DNA of 26,525 bases from Basidiobolus heterosporus B8920. Its lineage: Eukaryota; Basidiobolomycota; Basidiobolomycetes; Basidiobolales; Basidiobolaceae. The stretch lies in the NCBI GenBank assembly GCA_000697455.1, contig JNET01030559.1:1-26525 (forward strand), given 5' to 3'. Below, one piece after another: positions 9,986 to 19,925 of this stretch. A program made the position numbers and the translations under genes. Within the stretch, counting starts at the first letter, position 1; each line of letters begins with the position of its first letter. Under the pieces are notes generated by a model. The model was not told where the DNA came from, made no database searches, and worked only from the letters and a program-made list of their open reading frames with translations.

Positions 9986-11052
9986 GAATGGAAGATGGAA
10001 TCAAATATTCGTAACCCGCTGTCGATCTGGCTATTTATGAACTTACCTATGAACCGAAAAGGAAAAGGCTGAGGTGGAATGCGATGACATCACAAGTTTT
10101 ACATTAATGACGTTTAGGTCGAATGCTAACTATGTAAATGACCACTATTACTTTAAAAAAAATGAGCATACGCCAGCTACCATTTACATTACGTTATCCA
10201 TACAATAATAGAATTTAATTTGTTGGTCGGAGGCCACTTTTGCCATTCTTTTGTCACTAGTACTAACAATTCTGATGTTTTGGCTCATGCGCACTCAACA
10301 AAGTATACACATTCGAACGTGGGTCGTTTGTTATACCTAGAAACATTTCACAGTAATAGTGAGTTCAGAATTTTCCTATACATGCATCCTGTAAACTTTT
10401 TAATGTAGTCGTGTAGTGAAGCGGATCGCATGTAGGCTGATAGTATCGTGCGTAAATTTATTTTGCTCTTAAAAACAAATGCATTGCTAACTGACTCGTT
10501 GTGTCGTCATTGATATTAAGGTTTAGGGATTTTTGGGATCTCGGGAGACCTGCTAATCATCAGCATATACATACCATCTGATTTGACAAGTATCATGGGG
10601 TAAGATCACCTCAATCGACTAAAGGTTATAATATAAATGTATTATAGTATATTATTTATACTCAGTCTTAAAAATATCCGAACCGAAACAACAGTGTGAT
10701 AATGTTTCAAGCTAACTAATTTACATATTGTTATTACTGAATGTGTAAAAATCACTTATTCTACTGAGTTTACTTCGAATGAAGTAACAACAGTCAAGCC
10801 ACACTATACTGCAATATCCTTTGACCAATTCATTCACCAAATCTGATTTGTATCAGAGTGGACGGAGAAATAATTGAGATATTTCGGGCAAATACAACTG
10901 AATAATGATTATTAAAATGGATTTAAATTTTTGGCATTTACGGCAAAAAGACTAATTAAATTGATACAAAATGAAGGGAACACTCTAAATCTGTGTTAAT
11001 TTTGGTAAAGTTCAGGGCGTACTGATCTTGAAGGGATGACTACATTCTACCT
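9986..11052. other. 1.07-kb AT-rich spacer upstream of SLM-type gene
   Basis: No gene is supported in this stretch; reading frames are short, unlike known proteins and have no splice-consistent extension. It holds the promoter of the SLM-type gene at its left and the 3' end of ERG1 at its right. A small perfect inverted repeat lies at 10770-10787 (TTACTTC, loop GAAT, GAAGTAA), and 10627-10663 is nearly pure A/T. No tRNA was seen. Confidence 0.6.
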
Positions 11053-13275
11053 TTAGCATAGCTCGCTCCATACCAAAGGAAGGAATACTACACAGGCAGT
11101 ATACAAAACACCAATGGCCTTGAAAATATTCAATGGAAGGTAGGCTACGGTGAGAGCGATAGTCTCTAGGTTGATGTTCATGAAACTCTTAGAAGACGAT
11201 CCAGAAGTGACATCTTTGAATTCACCAGATGGGGCCGGGGCGGAAGAAGATAGCATGGGAGCAAGAAGGACATGGAAAAGAATACCGTAAAAAGCAACAG
11301 CATAGAAATGGAACATTAAAACTAGAGGGTTGGGAATTAAACTGTTCAAAGAAACAAATATTAATATCTATCGGATGAAACTAGACTAGTATTTTTCTTA
11401 CCCTGCAAGCAGCCCAATAGGGCCAGATACAGCGATTCCACCGAGTTGGAAGTAGTTGAAACATGCAAGTTGGAGGATTCTCAAATTATTGGCTAAATAC
11501 AAAGAAATCAATAAGATTAAATGAACAAAATCAATATCAGAAAGGGGCTTACAATCTTCTGGTGCAGAGAACAACGAGTATAGGGCCATGGCAAGGATAT
11601 TGATCATAGAGGCACGAGATTTACGGCTCCAGTGATGCTTGTTCATCTGTTGAATGACCAAGCTAGTGTCATTAAGGTCAGGTACTTTTTCCTTTGATAA
11701 CAAGTTGGCAACATGAACGGCATCCCAGAAAGTAACAGTCATACCGCCTAAAAGACGTTTGAGTAAAAGAGTCAAACTTTTGAGCAAATACGAAACACCA
11801 ACCTCCAGTCAAAGGATGTCTCATATTCATGGCATCACCGATCAAAATAACACCTTCATGAATGTTACGAGTAGGTGGGAGGAAGCTGTTGGTCATGGAG
11901 CGAATGCGATCGTTTTCAACGCCATCTCTGAACCCTTCCTGTAGTATGTGATTAGATGCGAAGTGTGAAAGCTTTTAGAGTAACCTATATTACCTGGACT
12001 TCTTTGGGAACTTCAGGCAAAATATTTTCTAACAGATAACGCTAGAATACATGAAGTTAGATGTAAACAATTTAAAGATGCATCCAGCAGATAGTACTTA
12101 CCTTCATCTCACCATTAGGGATGTTAGGCAATTTTCCTTGAAAATCAATAAGAACGCGTACTTCGTTGCTACCGATCTTTGGAGAAAGAAGGAGTACGGT
12201 TAATATGATAACATAGCACTTAATTACAGTATGTACTTACTTGATACATGAGTACAGGAGTGTTCTTGGCCAAAATAACGTGACCATGTTGAGGGTAAGG
12301 TAAGGTAGTGTTCTTCATGATAAATCTATAAATTGTCAAACCCAGTAGGTTAGTCAATTGCAAGAAACAAAGCTTATGTTGAGCTGAAGACTTACCCAAC
12401 AAAGTGTGATCTGAGCTTAGGTTGAACGGGAAGATATTCCTTTCTGAATTTAGAGAAGATACCATCGGCAACAAATGTCAAGGGTGCGAAATACTACGTT
12501 GGTTGAGTTTCATTGTTTCAAAAATCTGGTAATCCAAGTAAAACCCGTATACCTCAACAACCTTCTCTTCATTTTCACTCTTTTGTGTGCAAGAAACACC
12601 AATCACTCGGCCAGTCTGATTCTTAATCAAGGTGTTTACGGTAGCCTCGACAGTAGTCACGCTGATACACCAATCATGATTAGTCCATCATCCCATTCGA
12701 AACAAAAATTTTGTCACTTACTTGGGACAGTTCTTGGCGGCTTCACGAAGCTTCATGACAAAGCGACCGTGGTGAAAGGCTTTTCCTCTGATAGTTTGAC
12801 CCTTACTGTTCTTAGGATAAGGAATTTGAACAGCTTTGCCTTGATACAATACACCATATCCATCGACTGGAATACCATCGATACCCTCGATGCATTCTTA
12901 TTCACAAAAACAATGAATATCAATTTAGGCTGGACAAAGCTATGTTTAACGGAACTTACCAGCTAATCCCAGTTCTTGCAAGGCCTCAACACCACCAGGT
13001 TGAAGTAATTCACCAACGATTCTGTCAGGTTCGTCCCAGCTTTTCTCTATGAAGAAGGAATTAGGAATACTAGCTTTTCTAAAGAAGAGAGTGTGCTGTT
13101 GTGTACTTTACCGATCAAGAGAACTTTTCTACCATCCTTAGCCAAAGCATGGGCAAGAACTGGGCCCATAATACCAGCTCCTACAATGATAACTTCCGAG
13201 TCCTGAGCCTAACCGCCGAAACAAAGGTAAGTCACATAGTCGCACTCTGACGTGGGCTCGAAAATGAAATACCAT
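11053..13275 (-). CDS. ERG1: squalene epoxidase (squalene monooxygenase)
   Basis: Thirteen coding exons on the minus strand: 13275-13273, 13208-13112, 13046-12960, 12896-12722, 12661-12553, 12493-12396, 12325-12241, 12176-12102, 12041-11994, 11938-11803, 11747-11553, 11492-11402 and 11341-11053. The product is 495 residues (yeast Erg1 has 496). It is a FAD enzyme that converts squalene to 2,3-oxidosqualene with O2 and NADPH, at the ER membrane or lipid droplets; terbinafine-type drugs act on this family. Visible motifs are the N-terminal FAD loop VIIVGAGIMGPVLA, SWDEPDRIVGELLQPGGVEAL, the middle FVADGIFSKFRK, the FAD/substrate motif GDAMNMRHPLTGGGMTV, and two hydrophobic C-terminal helices that anchor it. 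The first coding exon is just the ATG, immediately followed by the GT of a 64-nt intron. Upstream in-frame codons include a TTG but no ATG, so this start is the only one that keeps the FAD loop intact. ERG3 lies just upstream on the same strand. Confidence 0.95.
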
Positions 13276-14161
13276 GCTGAAATTTTTATAATAGCGCGCC
13301 AAGGAGAGCAAATGAGCAGAACGTGACAACAACCTTAAAGAACAGCACAGACAAGCACTTTAAAAACCATAAAAAACATGGTACATGTGAAAATCATATG
13401 ACTAAATTTATTGAATTAGTTGAAAATCCCGAAATCCAGGCCTATGGAGAAAATGGCAAATTATCGACTTGTGTCTGGATCTTGGACACATTGACAACAA
13501 ACCAAATGAGTATATCCCCACTCAATTAGTGTACCATCAGAAATGAACATTAACGGTTTGGGAGCTGGATTTTGAACATCATTCTGTTCGCAAATCTGGA
13601 CCTCTTCCCTCGATCTAGAAGCAGGCTACTTGATGCCAAGGAGTAACTCTCGCACAACAACTGTCACGCGTGAAAGATAATCCTTCAGATTATTAACTAT
13701 TGTTGTGGAACAAGCAACTAATTCCTAGTAACATGCCATATATGGATAATAATGTGTACTTGGTTCCGTTTCCTGGTTGAAGCAAAATCATTAACTCCTA
13801 ACCAATCAAGTATTTGAAGATCGGAAAGAAAAATGACTTTGTAGAACCAGTAGAGCCGTCAATGAAGAGCCATATCATGAATGTCTAGATCAATGACAAG
13901 TCAAGCGCCAAGGATATTCCAAGGGTGTAGAGCTATAGTGTGACGCTCTAGAACATATTGCCAACAAATAAACGGTCAACACAATACGCCTTTCATCAGG
14001 AAATCTGATTCGTATGATAATTGAAGACTTTTTCAAGAGAACGATGACAGCTTACGTTTGGTAGAATCTTTTATTCAAGAATTAATCAAAAATGGAGGTT
14101 TGTGGAATAAATACAAAATAAACAGCTGAAAACAACTCCTGACAATTAGATAAATTCCTGT
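13276..14161. promoter_or_regulatory. ERG3-ERG1 spacer with ERG1 promoter
   Basis: This 886-bp stretch lies between the ERG3 stop and the ERG1 start. It carries the ERG1 promoter; a TTATAAAAATT-like A/T run sits about 10 bases upstream of the ERG1 ATG, and a perfect 10-bp palindrome TCACGCGTGA lies at 13664-13673. No convincing gene was found in it. A 68-codon open frame at 13323-13529 (+) starts with GTG and resembles nothing known. Confidence 0.55.
13664..13673. promoter_or_regulatory. 10-bp palindrome TCACGCGTGA upstream of ERG1
   Basis: This perfect palindrome is about 390 bp upstream of the ERG1 start. Its TCAC/GTGA arms resemble half-sites used by sterol-responsive bHLH factors (SREBP recognises ATCAC-type half-sites). 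The regulatory role is speculative; the MluI-like core ACGCGT is also an MBF cell-cycle box in yeasts. Confidence 0.3.
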
Positions 14162-15246
14162 CTATTTGGTCTTGGGTTTATCTTCAAGGGTTGCGATGGT
14201 CTCATCTACCTCCTGGGCTTGCTTGTTGTAAACCGTCTTGGAACTACGAAGGTCAGTGTTGTAAATCTCATCAGTAGGCTTGCGGTAGGATCCACCAATG
14301 CGATCCCAGAGAGTAAAGTATTGACCATAGTTGTAGTTAAAATAAAGATGATGAACGGTGTGATGAGCGGCGCTGTTGATGACAGGATCATTGGTAAAGT
14401 ATTCACCTGAAATAATCTGGATTAGGTTTCCGCTTCGCTTGAAATATACTGTGCTTAAAATACTTACCATCATGAATCAAAACAGACCAGATCTGAACAA
14501 AGGTGAAAAGACCGATGTAGAGAAGCTTGTGCATAGGAAAGATGAACACGAACACGTGGTAAGCAAGAGACTGGATCCAACCATCAACAGGATGGAAAGC
14601 AATGGAGGCATAAGGAGTAGGAACTAAAAATAAAAATTGCTTGTCAGAAACCAGCGGAACGTACACTCAAGATACACTTCGTACTACATACCAATCCACT
14701 TATGATGAGGCTTCAAATCGACGTGGAAAATAGCTAGTTAGTATGGTTATGATAATAATATAAGAGTCGTACAAATACCTTGTGAAGCATAGCATAGACA
14801 GACTTGACATGCAACCAGCGGTGGAGCCAGTAGATTCCAAAATCAGAGAAGAGGATGAACAAGGCAATACTTCCGTATAGATAACCCCAGCCGTATTCTT
14901 CGACGTTGTCGTAGAGTTTGGAATAGCCATGAATCTCCAGCAAAAAGAAGGGAACGGTAAGAAGAGCCATCATAGGAATAGCATCAGTGGCCATTTTGAT
15001 CTCTTGACTAATCTGGTCTTTAAGGAAGCGAGGGTGATTCATTTGTCGCTTGTCGAAGAACAGGTGGAAAGAAATGGTAGAGAAAACCATGTAGATAGCG
15101 TAAGCGCTGAAGGCGGAGATAAACATCAGGCTGCTAAACTGACGAAGAAACGCATCACGGGGAAGGTTGGGCAAACCAACCAAAGTGAAAGCAGAGTACA
15201 CTCTATCGAAGAAATAATCGTCACTCACAGCAAGCACAATATCCAT
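14162..15246 (-). CDS. ERG3: C-5 sterol desaturase
   Basis: Four coding exons on the minus strand: 15246-14779, 14710-14692, 14623-14468 and 14406-14162, giving 295 residues, close to animal SC5D and shorter than yeast Erg3. The enzyme introduces the C-5(6) double bond into episterol-type intermediates using O2 and cytochrome b5 at the ER membrane. It is a multi-pass di-iron protein. All three histidine boxes are present: HRWLH (142-146), HKPHH (155-159) and HTVHH (230-234). Hydrophobic segments lie near residues 40-62, 92-104 and 120-140 and after 180. The conserved [21 protein letters not shown] is assembled across a 19-nt micro-exon. The exon 1 start was taken at 15246, the first in-frame ATG; a TTG lies three codons upstream. 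The C-terminal 40 residues are polar and rich in Lys and Glu, with a KTK end that could be an ER retention signal. Confidence 0.95.
14692..14710 (-). other. ERG3: 19-nt micro-exon of ERG3
   Basis: This exon carries six codons plus one base, for PHHKWI, and completes the second histidine box begun at the end of exon 1. It is flanked by two 68-nt introns with AG and GT borders. Using the next upstream AG instead would create an in-frame TGA, so the small exon is needed to keep the reading frame. Confidence 0.85.
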
Positions 15247-15490
15247 ATTAAACAAGTCTCTACAAAATGCGAGAAGAGTAAAACTGCACGATTCAAATCA
15301 ACTTCTTTTATTACCAATGCCAATGAAAAGACCCAGACCAATCCAAGTAAATAAATTTTACTATATAATATAAAGAACTAGCAAATCACATAATATTTAC
15401 AGTTAACCTGGTAGCTGGGAACTTATCAAGCGCAGTATTACTATTACTAGAGTGTTTCAATTGGTTCCAAAGGCTGTAACCACGATCTTT

Positions 15491-15500
15491 CGCACGTGCG
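15491..15500. promoter_or_regulatory. palindromic E-box CGCACGTGCG upstream of ERG3
   Basis: A perfect 10-bp palindrome containing the bHLH core CACGTG lies about 245 bp upstream of the ERG3 start codon. SREBP-type bHLH factors can bind E-boxes as well as sterol elements, which would fit an ERG gene. No functional evidence exists in the sequence itself. Confidence 0.35.
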
Positions 15501-16394
15501 TATGGACGAGACCCACTTGAAGATAACTGAATCGGACGAACAACACCCAGGGCAGTTATGATAGGCAATTTTCATGGATTACAAATACTTGTATTTCCAT
15601 AGCTAGAAGAGATTGAAAAGTGGGATATCGCGTGTCCTACACTTCTAGATCGCTGGAGTACTAATCTATGATTGTGTAAGGTCCAGAATCATCTTGATTC
15701 TATACCTTTGGTAGAAGATTTATTACCTTAAAGAGTTTGCGTAATAGTCTTGGCATATCATAAACGACTAGCGTTAAGAGAGTGCTATTAGTTTGTAGGA
15801 GGGGACCCGACTATACCAAGCCCAAACTCAATCTCTTTAATTTTTTTTGACCCTGAAAAGAATGCCTAGATCCTTGACATGTCGATATCAACGTGACAGT
15901 ATTTGAAGTAGTGATAGCCAAATCAGGCTCATTTTCCTTTTTGCAATTTGCAAGCCTTAGTCTTGGTAACGCGAAATAGACCACCAGTGCCTCTAGACAT
16001 TTGATTGAATTCTATTCATTGAGCAAAGACTAAAGTACGCCTGTTTAAAGAACTCCTTTTTGGATTTGATTACGCGGGATGGAATAACATCTTTGCTTTA
16101 TTCAGCGTTTACAGTATCTATAAGAAGAGTGAGAGCGCCATTACTTCTTTCGACATGGCTTTAAAATAAACCGGCAATAGTTGCAAGCAGTGACACCATA
16201 TGAGGTGCTGCAATACTTAAAAAATCAACCGATTTATGTCTAGAAGCCTTGGTACTCTGCGGGAAGTGTACAGTTAAGGTATGGCAAGTGGATTATATGC
16301 TCTTGTCGAACAAGCGTACATGGTATTTCGTTAGATTAAATTACGGGATCTTTACGATGAAGTGTCAAGTATCCGTAAACTCAATTATTTTAAA

Positions 16395-16577
16395 TTATCT
16401 ACTACTGTATAGAGCAGTCTCAACATATATGCATCTTTGAGTTAATGTGTGATGCATAAATTTAAATGTAACATATATTCTATCCATCGTTTGTCCTTTA
16501 GCTCGGTAAATAGAAGTGGTTATTGAACTTTGAGATCGTGTGATTCTGTCAGCTTCTTCCTCACTTGTTTTAAACAA
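16395..16577 (-). pseudogene. possible relic of a PIF1/Helitron-type helicase C-terminal motif
   Basis: A 60-codon minus-strand frame contains TSIYRAKGQTMDRIYV followed about 14 residues later by RCIYVETALYSSR. This order and spacing resemble the last conserved block of PIF1/RecD-like helicases (T.HK.QGQT.D.V.V then G..YVALSR). The invariant helicase residues are partly lost and nothing upstream or downstream continues the domain, so this can only be a fragment, perhaps from a Helitron or another helicase-bearing element. The assignment is from pattern memory alone and is tentative. Confidence 0.4.
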
Positions 16578-16762
16578 GATGTTTACAAGATGATTTGCAT
16601 TGCCTAAAAACGGGTCACTTTACTCTGCCCAATAATATATATTTGAAGATATTGTTTAAATTTACAGAATAAATCCACACTATCTCCTATCAAATGATTC
16701 TCAAGAATAATTCATGTTAGTTTAGTTGACTAGTCCACGAAATTTCGTCAATTACTCTTCCA

Positions 16763-16790
16763 TTCACGTGACGTGAATCGGTGCTGACGT
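16763..16790. promoter_or_regulatory. palindromic CACGTG/TGACGT cluster upstream of RPN9
   Basis: TTCACGTGACGTGAA (16763-16777) is a palindrome with 7-nt arms around a central G. It overlaps an E-box CACGTG and a TGACGT bZIP/CREB-type core, and a second TGACGT follows at 16785-16790. The cluster ends 169 bp before the RPN9 start codon. The yeast proteasome element (GGTGGCAAA) was not seen, so a bZIP or bHLH factor is the better guess. Confidence 0.5.
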
Positions 16791-16959
16791 ACTGAATGAT
16801 TGCATATTTGGTGCCCAAGTGGTAGAAAGAAAAGAATGATACGCTGAGGTAGGGGTATTAACAGAAAGCGGTCCTCTTTATTATTAATAACTGACCACAA
16901 TACTTTTGAAAATATTCCTACTCTAGCTTTACTTAATTCTCTATATTAATATCCTTAAG

Positions 16960-18524
16960 ATGGCTGAGAAAATGGAAGTCGACATTCCCGTTACCGAATT
17001 TCTAACACAAGAAAGAAAAAAAGCACCGAAACACTTACAAGAGTATTATATGAGCTTTGAAGATCTCTATGAGCGCAAGTAAGAGCTTCGCACATAATTA
17101 TGCATATAATTACTTTGCGTTAGGTTATTGTACGATACGCATACAGAAATTAACAATGTATCAAATAGATTGTGGCATCAACTTACTACTCGTCTGGAGG
17201 AATTTGTAACTCAACCAGAGTCTGGCCCGTTTTTGATTCCTTTATATCAACAATTTGTATCAGATTGGGCCAAAAAGATGAACAAGCTGAAACTTGTAGG
17301 ATTTGCTTTATCTGCTGCTGCCCAATTCCAAGGTAAATATCTCTTACTCTTGCTAGACCTTGAAATGAAAAGCCATTAATCTTACTTGATTTTCTAGATT
17401 TTCAACAGGCCATTGAATTTCTTTCTCCTCTAACCGAGAAAGTAGATACACCCGAAACTCAAGATGCTTATGTTCTTGCCACAATGGAGATAGCCAGCTT
17501 CAAATTACTCTTAGGTGATTTAGATGGAACCAAGGAAGCTATGGATAAAAGTGAAAAGATACTTGAGACTTTTGATAGCGTTGAAACCATAATTCATGCC
17601 AGCTTCTACAGAGTATCCGCACAATATTATAAGGTAATACTGGTATATTACTATTAGTTTGTAGAAACCGGTTTAACTGTTTCTCATCTATTTAGGCCAA
17701 AGCAGACTTTGTTCAGTACTATAAGTGTGCACTACTCTTTTTAGCTTGCGTCAGCCTTGACGACCTATCAGAAGTTGAAAAAATCGAGCGTGCTTATGAT
17801 TTATCTTTAGCTGCTCTTCTTGGAGAAACGATCTATAATTTTGGAGAACTGGTAGGCAACAACAGGAAGCACTTATTGGGCGATATCGGTTAACAGATTT
17901 TATGTTCCATAGCTTATGCACCCTATCCTCGAGGTCCTGAAAGTAGGCGATCATGAATGGTTATACAGGCTTTTGTTTGCCGTCAATAGCGGCGACATTG
18001 GCAAATTCGAAGCCTTGTCCACACAATTTACCAAGCAGGTAAGTGCAATCAAAAATTTTGCTAGGTACACAGCTCACACAATCTTTCTTTAGCCTCTTCT
18101 CGAGAGTTATGCAGCTTTCCTCCGACAAAAAATATGCTTGATGTCCCTTATCGAATCTATTTTCAAGCGCTCAGCGGACAATAGACGCATTGATTTCTCG
18201 GATATAGCTTCAGAGACAAAATTACCAGTAGATGAGGTATGATCTCACAATTTTATGCACTTTCTGTTCACTGGCATGTCAATTCACCATAAATACTATT
18301 CTCTCCAGGTTGAACATCTCGTAATGAAGGGACTTTCACTAAACTTGATTCGTGGCTCTATTGATCAGGTTGATCAATCGGTCCACATCACCTGGGTCCA
18401 ATCCCGCTATATGGACATCAAACAAATTGACGGAATGCGACAACGTCTTATTGAGTGGGGTCAAAATGTGGATAAGATGGCGCACTTGATGGAGGACTTG
18501 ACACCAGAACTATTTATTCAGTAA
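16960..18524 (+). CDS. RPN9: 26S proteasome lid subunit Rpn9 (PSMD13)
   Basis: Seven exons: 16960-17078, 17124-17332, 17398-17633, 17696-17851, 17913-18038, 18093-18236 and 18309-18524, giving 401 residues (yeast Rpn9 has 393, human PSMD13 376). Rpn9 is a structural PCI-domain subunit of the regulatory-particle lid; it helps lid assembly and contacts Rpn10. Matches to PSMD13 occur throughout: LWHQLTTRLEEFV, a TPR-like helical middle with GDLDGTKEAMD, SFYRVSAQYYK, ALLGETIYNFGELLMHPILE, and the C-terminal PCI winged helix LPVDEVEHLVMKGLSLNLIRGSIDQVD followed by VHITWVQSR. Introns are 45-72 nt. The ATG at 16960 follows an A/T-rich leader. An AATAAA lies 95 nt after the stop. It ends tail-to-tail with the gene at 18704. 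Confidence 0.95.
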
Positions 18525-18618
18525 AAGAATTCCCCTCACAGACTGATACTCACCACATTCCACTCCCCCATGTATTTAATATACTTCCCTCCCATTTTTA
18601 CTGACATGAAAGTTACGA

Positions 18619-18624
18619 AATAAA
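18619..18624 (+). terminator. polyadenylation-type signal AATAAA after RPN9
   Basis: AATAAA lies 95 nt downstream of the RPN9 stop, inside the 179-bp tail-to-tail spacer. The position is typical for a fungal 3' end; actual use is unproven. Confidence 0.45.
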
Positions 18625-18703
18625 GGCCAGTTGATGTAAATCAAGTAATTATCTGAAATTCTTCGAATAGAATTTAATGCAAATATGAGGAAATGTGCAA
18701 TAC

Positions 18704-19456
18704 TCAAGCTTTAACATCGTGTTCTAAAGTTCGCGAAAAGAAATTTGGTGGAATAGGTAAGCATTTGGATCTAAGAGCAATGCAACAGAAATCAACCTAC
18801 CCATATCAGAAACTTGATTTTTAAGGGCCAAATGCTCGGAATGAATACTTGACTAAATCAAAATAAGGGTTAATGCCAAGTGTGCGGTTGCCTTTAGGGA
18901 AAATACATGTATCAATATTACATATAGCTTTCGGAGATCACTTTTAGTATTCTCGAGTTGGTCATGGGTAGCAGCGATTGATTTCAGCTTTTGTAGTTCC
19001 TGTTCAACTACAGCGATCTTTTGCGCATATTCTCTAACCTATTAGATGACCAAAAATTTAGCTGAAGAGAGCATATCCCAAAGATTTTTCAGGACAGTAC
19101 CTTGTTAGTGGAGGCTTGTAACTCTTCTACAGATTGAAGTAACAGATCAGAGGCACTTTGGTATTCTTCTAGTAGGTAATAATATCCAACACCACCTGCA
19201 CAGGTCAAGCCAAAGAGGAAGCCCATAAACCTGTAGAAGTGAGTAAGTTTTCGGAACTGATTTTGCTATATATGTCTACTTGAAAGTATTTCGATAGAAG
19301 TTCACTTGTCTCTTACCCTCCACGAAAATTTCCTGTCTTTTTAACGACGATTTTGGGAGGAGCAGCTACACGCTCAGTGAAGCTTGAGCCAACTTCCTGT
19401 AGGCGGGGTAAGGAAGTGGTGAATCTACGAGTGGCAGTTTGGCGAAGAATGTTCAT
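18704..19456 (-). CDS. small mitochondrial membrane protein with coiled coil, unnamed family
   Basis: Five exons on the minus strand: 19456-19317, 19230-19101, 19038-18922, 18852-18801 and 18723-18704, giving 152 residues. I do not recognise a named gene. The N terminus (MNILRQTATRRFTTSLPRL) is Arg/Ser/Thr-rich and lacks acids until residue 21, a good matrix presequence. It is followed by a basic stretch (PPKIVVKK) and one Gly-rich membrane segment, GGFMGFLFGLTCAGGVGYYYL (about 46-66). The rest, from LEEYQSASDLLLQSVEELQ to the end, reads as an amphipathic coiled coil. The layout suggests an inner-membrane protein with one pass and a helical stalk. Similar proteins with a YYYLLxEY junction occur, from memory, as uncharacterised conserved fungal proteins. 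The last exon adds only six residues and its border is the least certain. Confidence 0.75.
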
Positions 19457-19865
19457 TTGAATGGCACTTTTATCTTAAAAGTAGATGACTATGAAATATA
19501 CACTCTTCAGGCTGTCTTTACAAAGTGACTAAACTGTATGTGCGCGCAATGATTTTGGCTCGAGGCAGGTAAATATTCATCAGTGAATTGATTGAACTTT
19601 TCCAAAGATTGATGTGCTCTCCCCAGCTTCCCCATCATAGTTGCTTTTGAATTTAGATCTTGGTTGGGGTAGGAAAAGTTAAGTATTTAATTAACCAGAC
19701 TGATTTGTAATCAACCTGAAAACGGATTGGATCAGAACGCTTAGCGAAATGACGCGAAGACCAGCCTTGAGTATTTGAGGTGATTATCCTATCCGGGGCC
19801 CCTTGATGCACCTTGTGCTGCTTGATGCCTCGGTACGCTATAGGATCAAGACTGGATTAAAAATG

Positions 19866-19925
19866 CCAGACCCCACCACGGGGCCTGGTTTGAGAGATTC
19901 TCGGAAACCTTTTTGGAAGGTTTCC
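19866..19925. repeat. two adjacent hairpin-forming inverted repeats
   Basis: CCAGACCCC (19866-19874) pairs with GGGGCCTGG (19880-19888) with one mismatch around a 5-nt loop. GGAAACCTT (19903-19911) pairs perfectly with AAGGTTTCC (19917-19925), again around 5 nt. A GGGGCCCC palindrome lies just upstream at 19795-19802, and a 10-bp direct repeat (CGAACTGGA core) lies downstream at 19939-19957. Confidence 0.75.

Larger units (their letters stand above)
15247..16959. other. 1.7-kb spacer between ERG3 and RPN9
   Basis: This is the longest gene-poor stretch. It lies upstream of two divergently transcribed genes, ERG3 (leftward) and RPN9 (rightward), so both promoters are in it. Besides the features listed separately (palindromic E-box at 15491, PIF1-like relic at 16395, palindrome at 16763) it has only short open frames on both strands, none recognised. 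Its right half is very AT-rich, consistent with decayed mobile DNA. Confidence 0.55.

Noticed and set aside
13276..13332. In-frame 19-codon N-terminal extension of ERG1
   Set aside because: The upstream codon at 13332 is TTG, not ATG, and no upstream ATG is in frame; the conserved FAD loop is already complete from 13275.
13323..13529. 68-codon plus frame in the ERG3-ERG1 spacer
   Set aside because: GTG start and no known similarity.
15386..15568. 60-codon minus frame upstream of ERG3 with basic residues
   Set aside because: It starts at TTG just after an in-frame TGA, has no splice-consistent upstream exon I could find, and matches nothing I know. A small gene is not excluded.
15929..16000. 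24-codon minus frame starting MSRGTGG and ending in a Lys-rich tail
   Set aside because: Too short, no recognised family, and stops in the surrounding frame.
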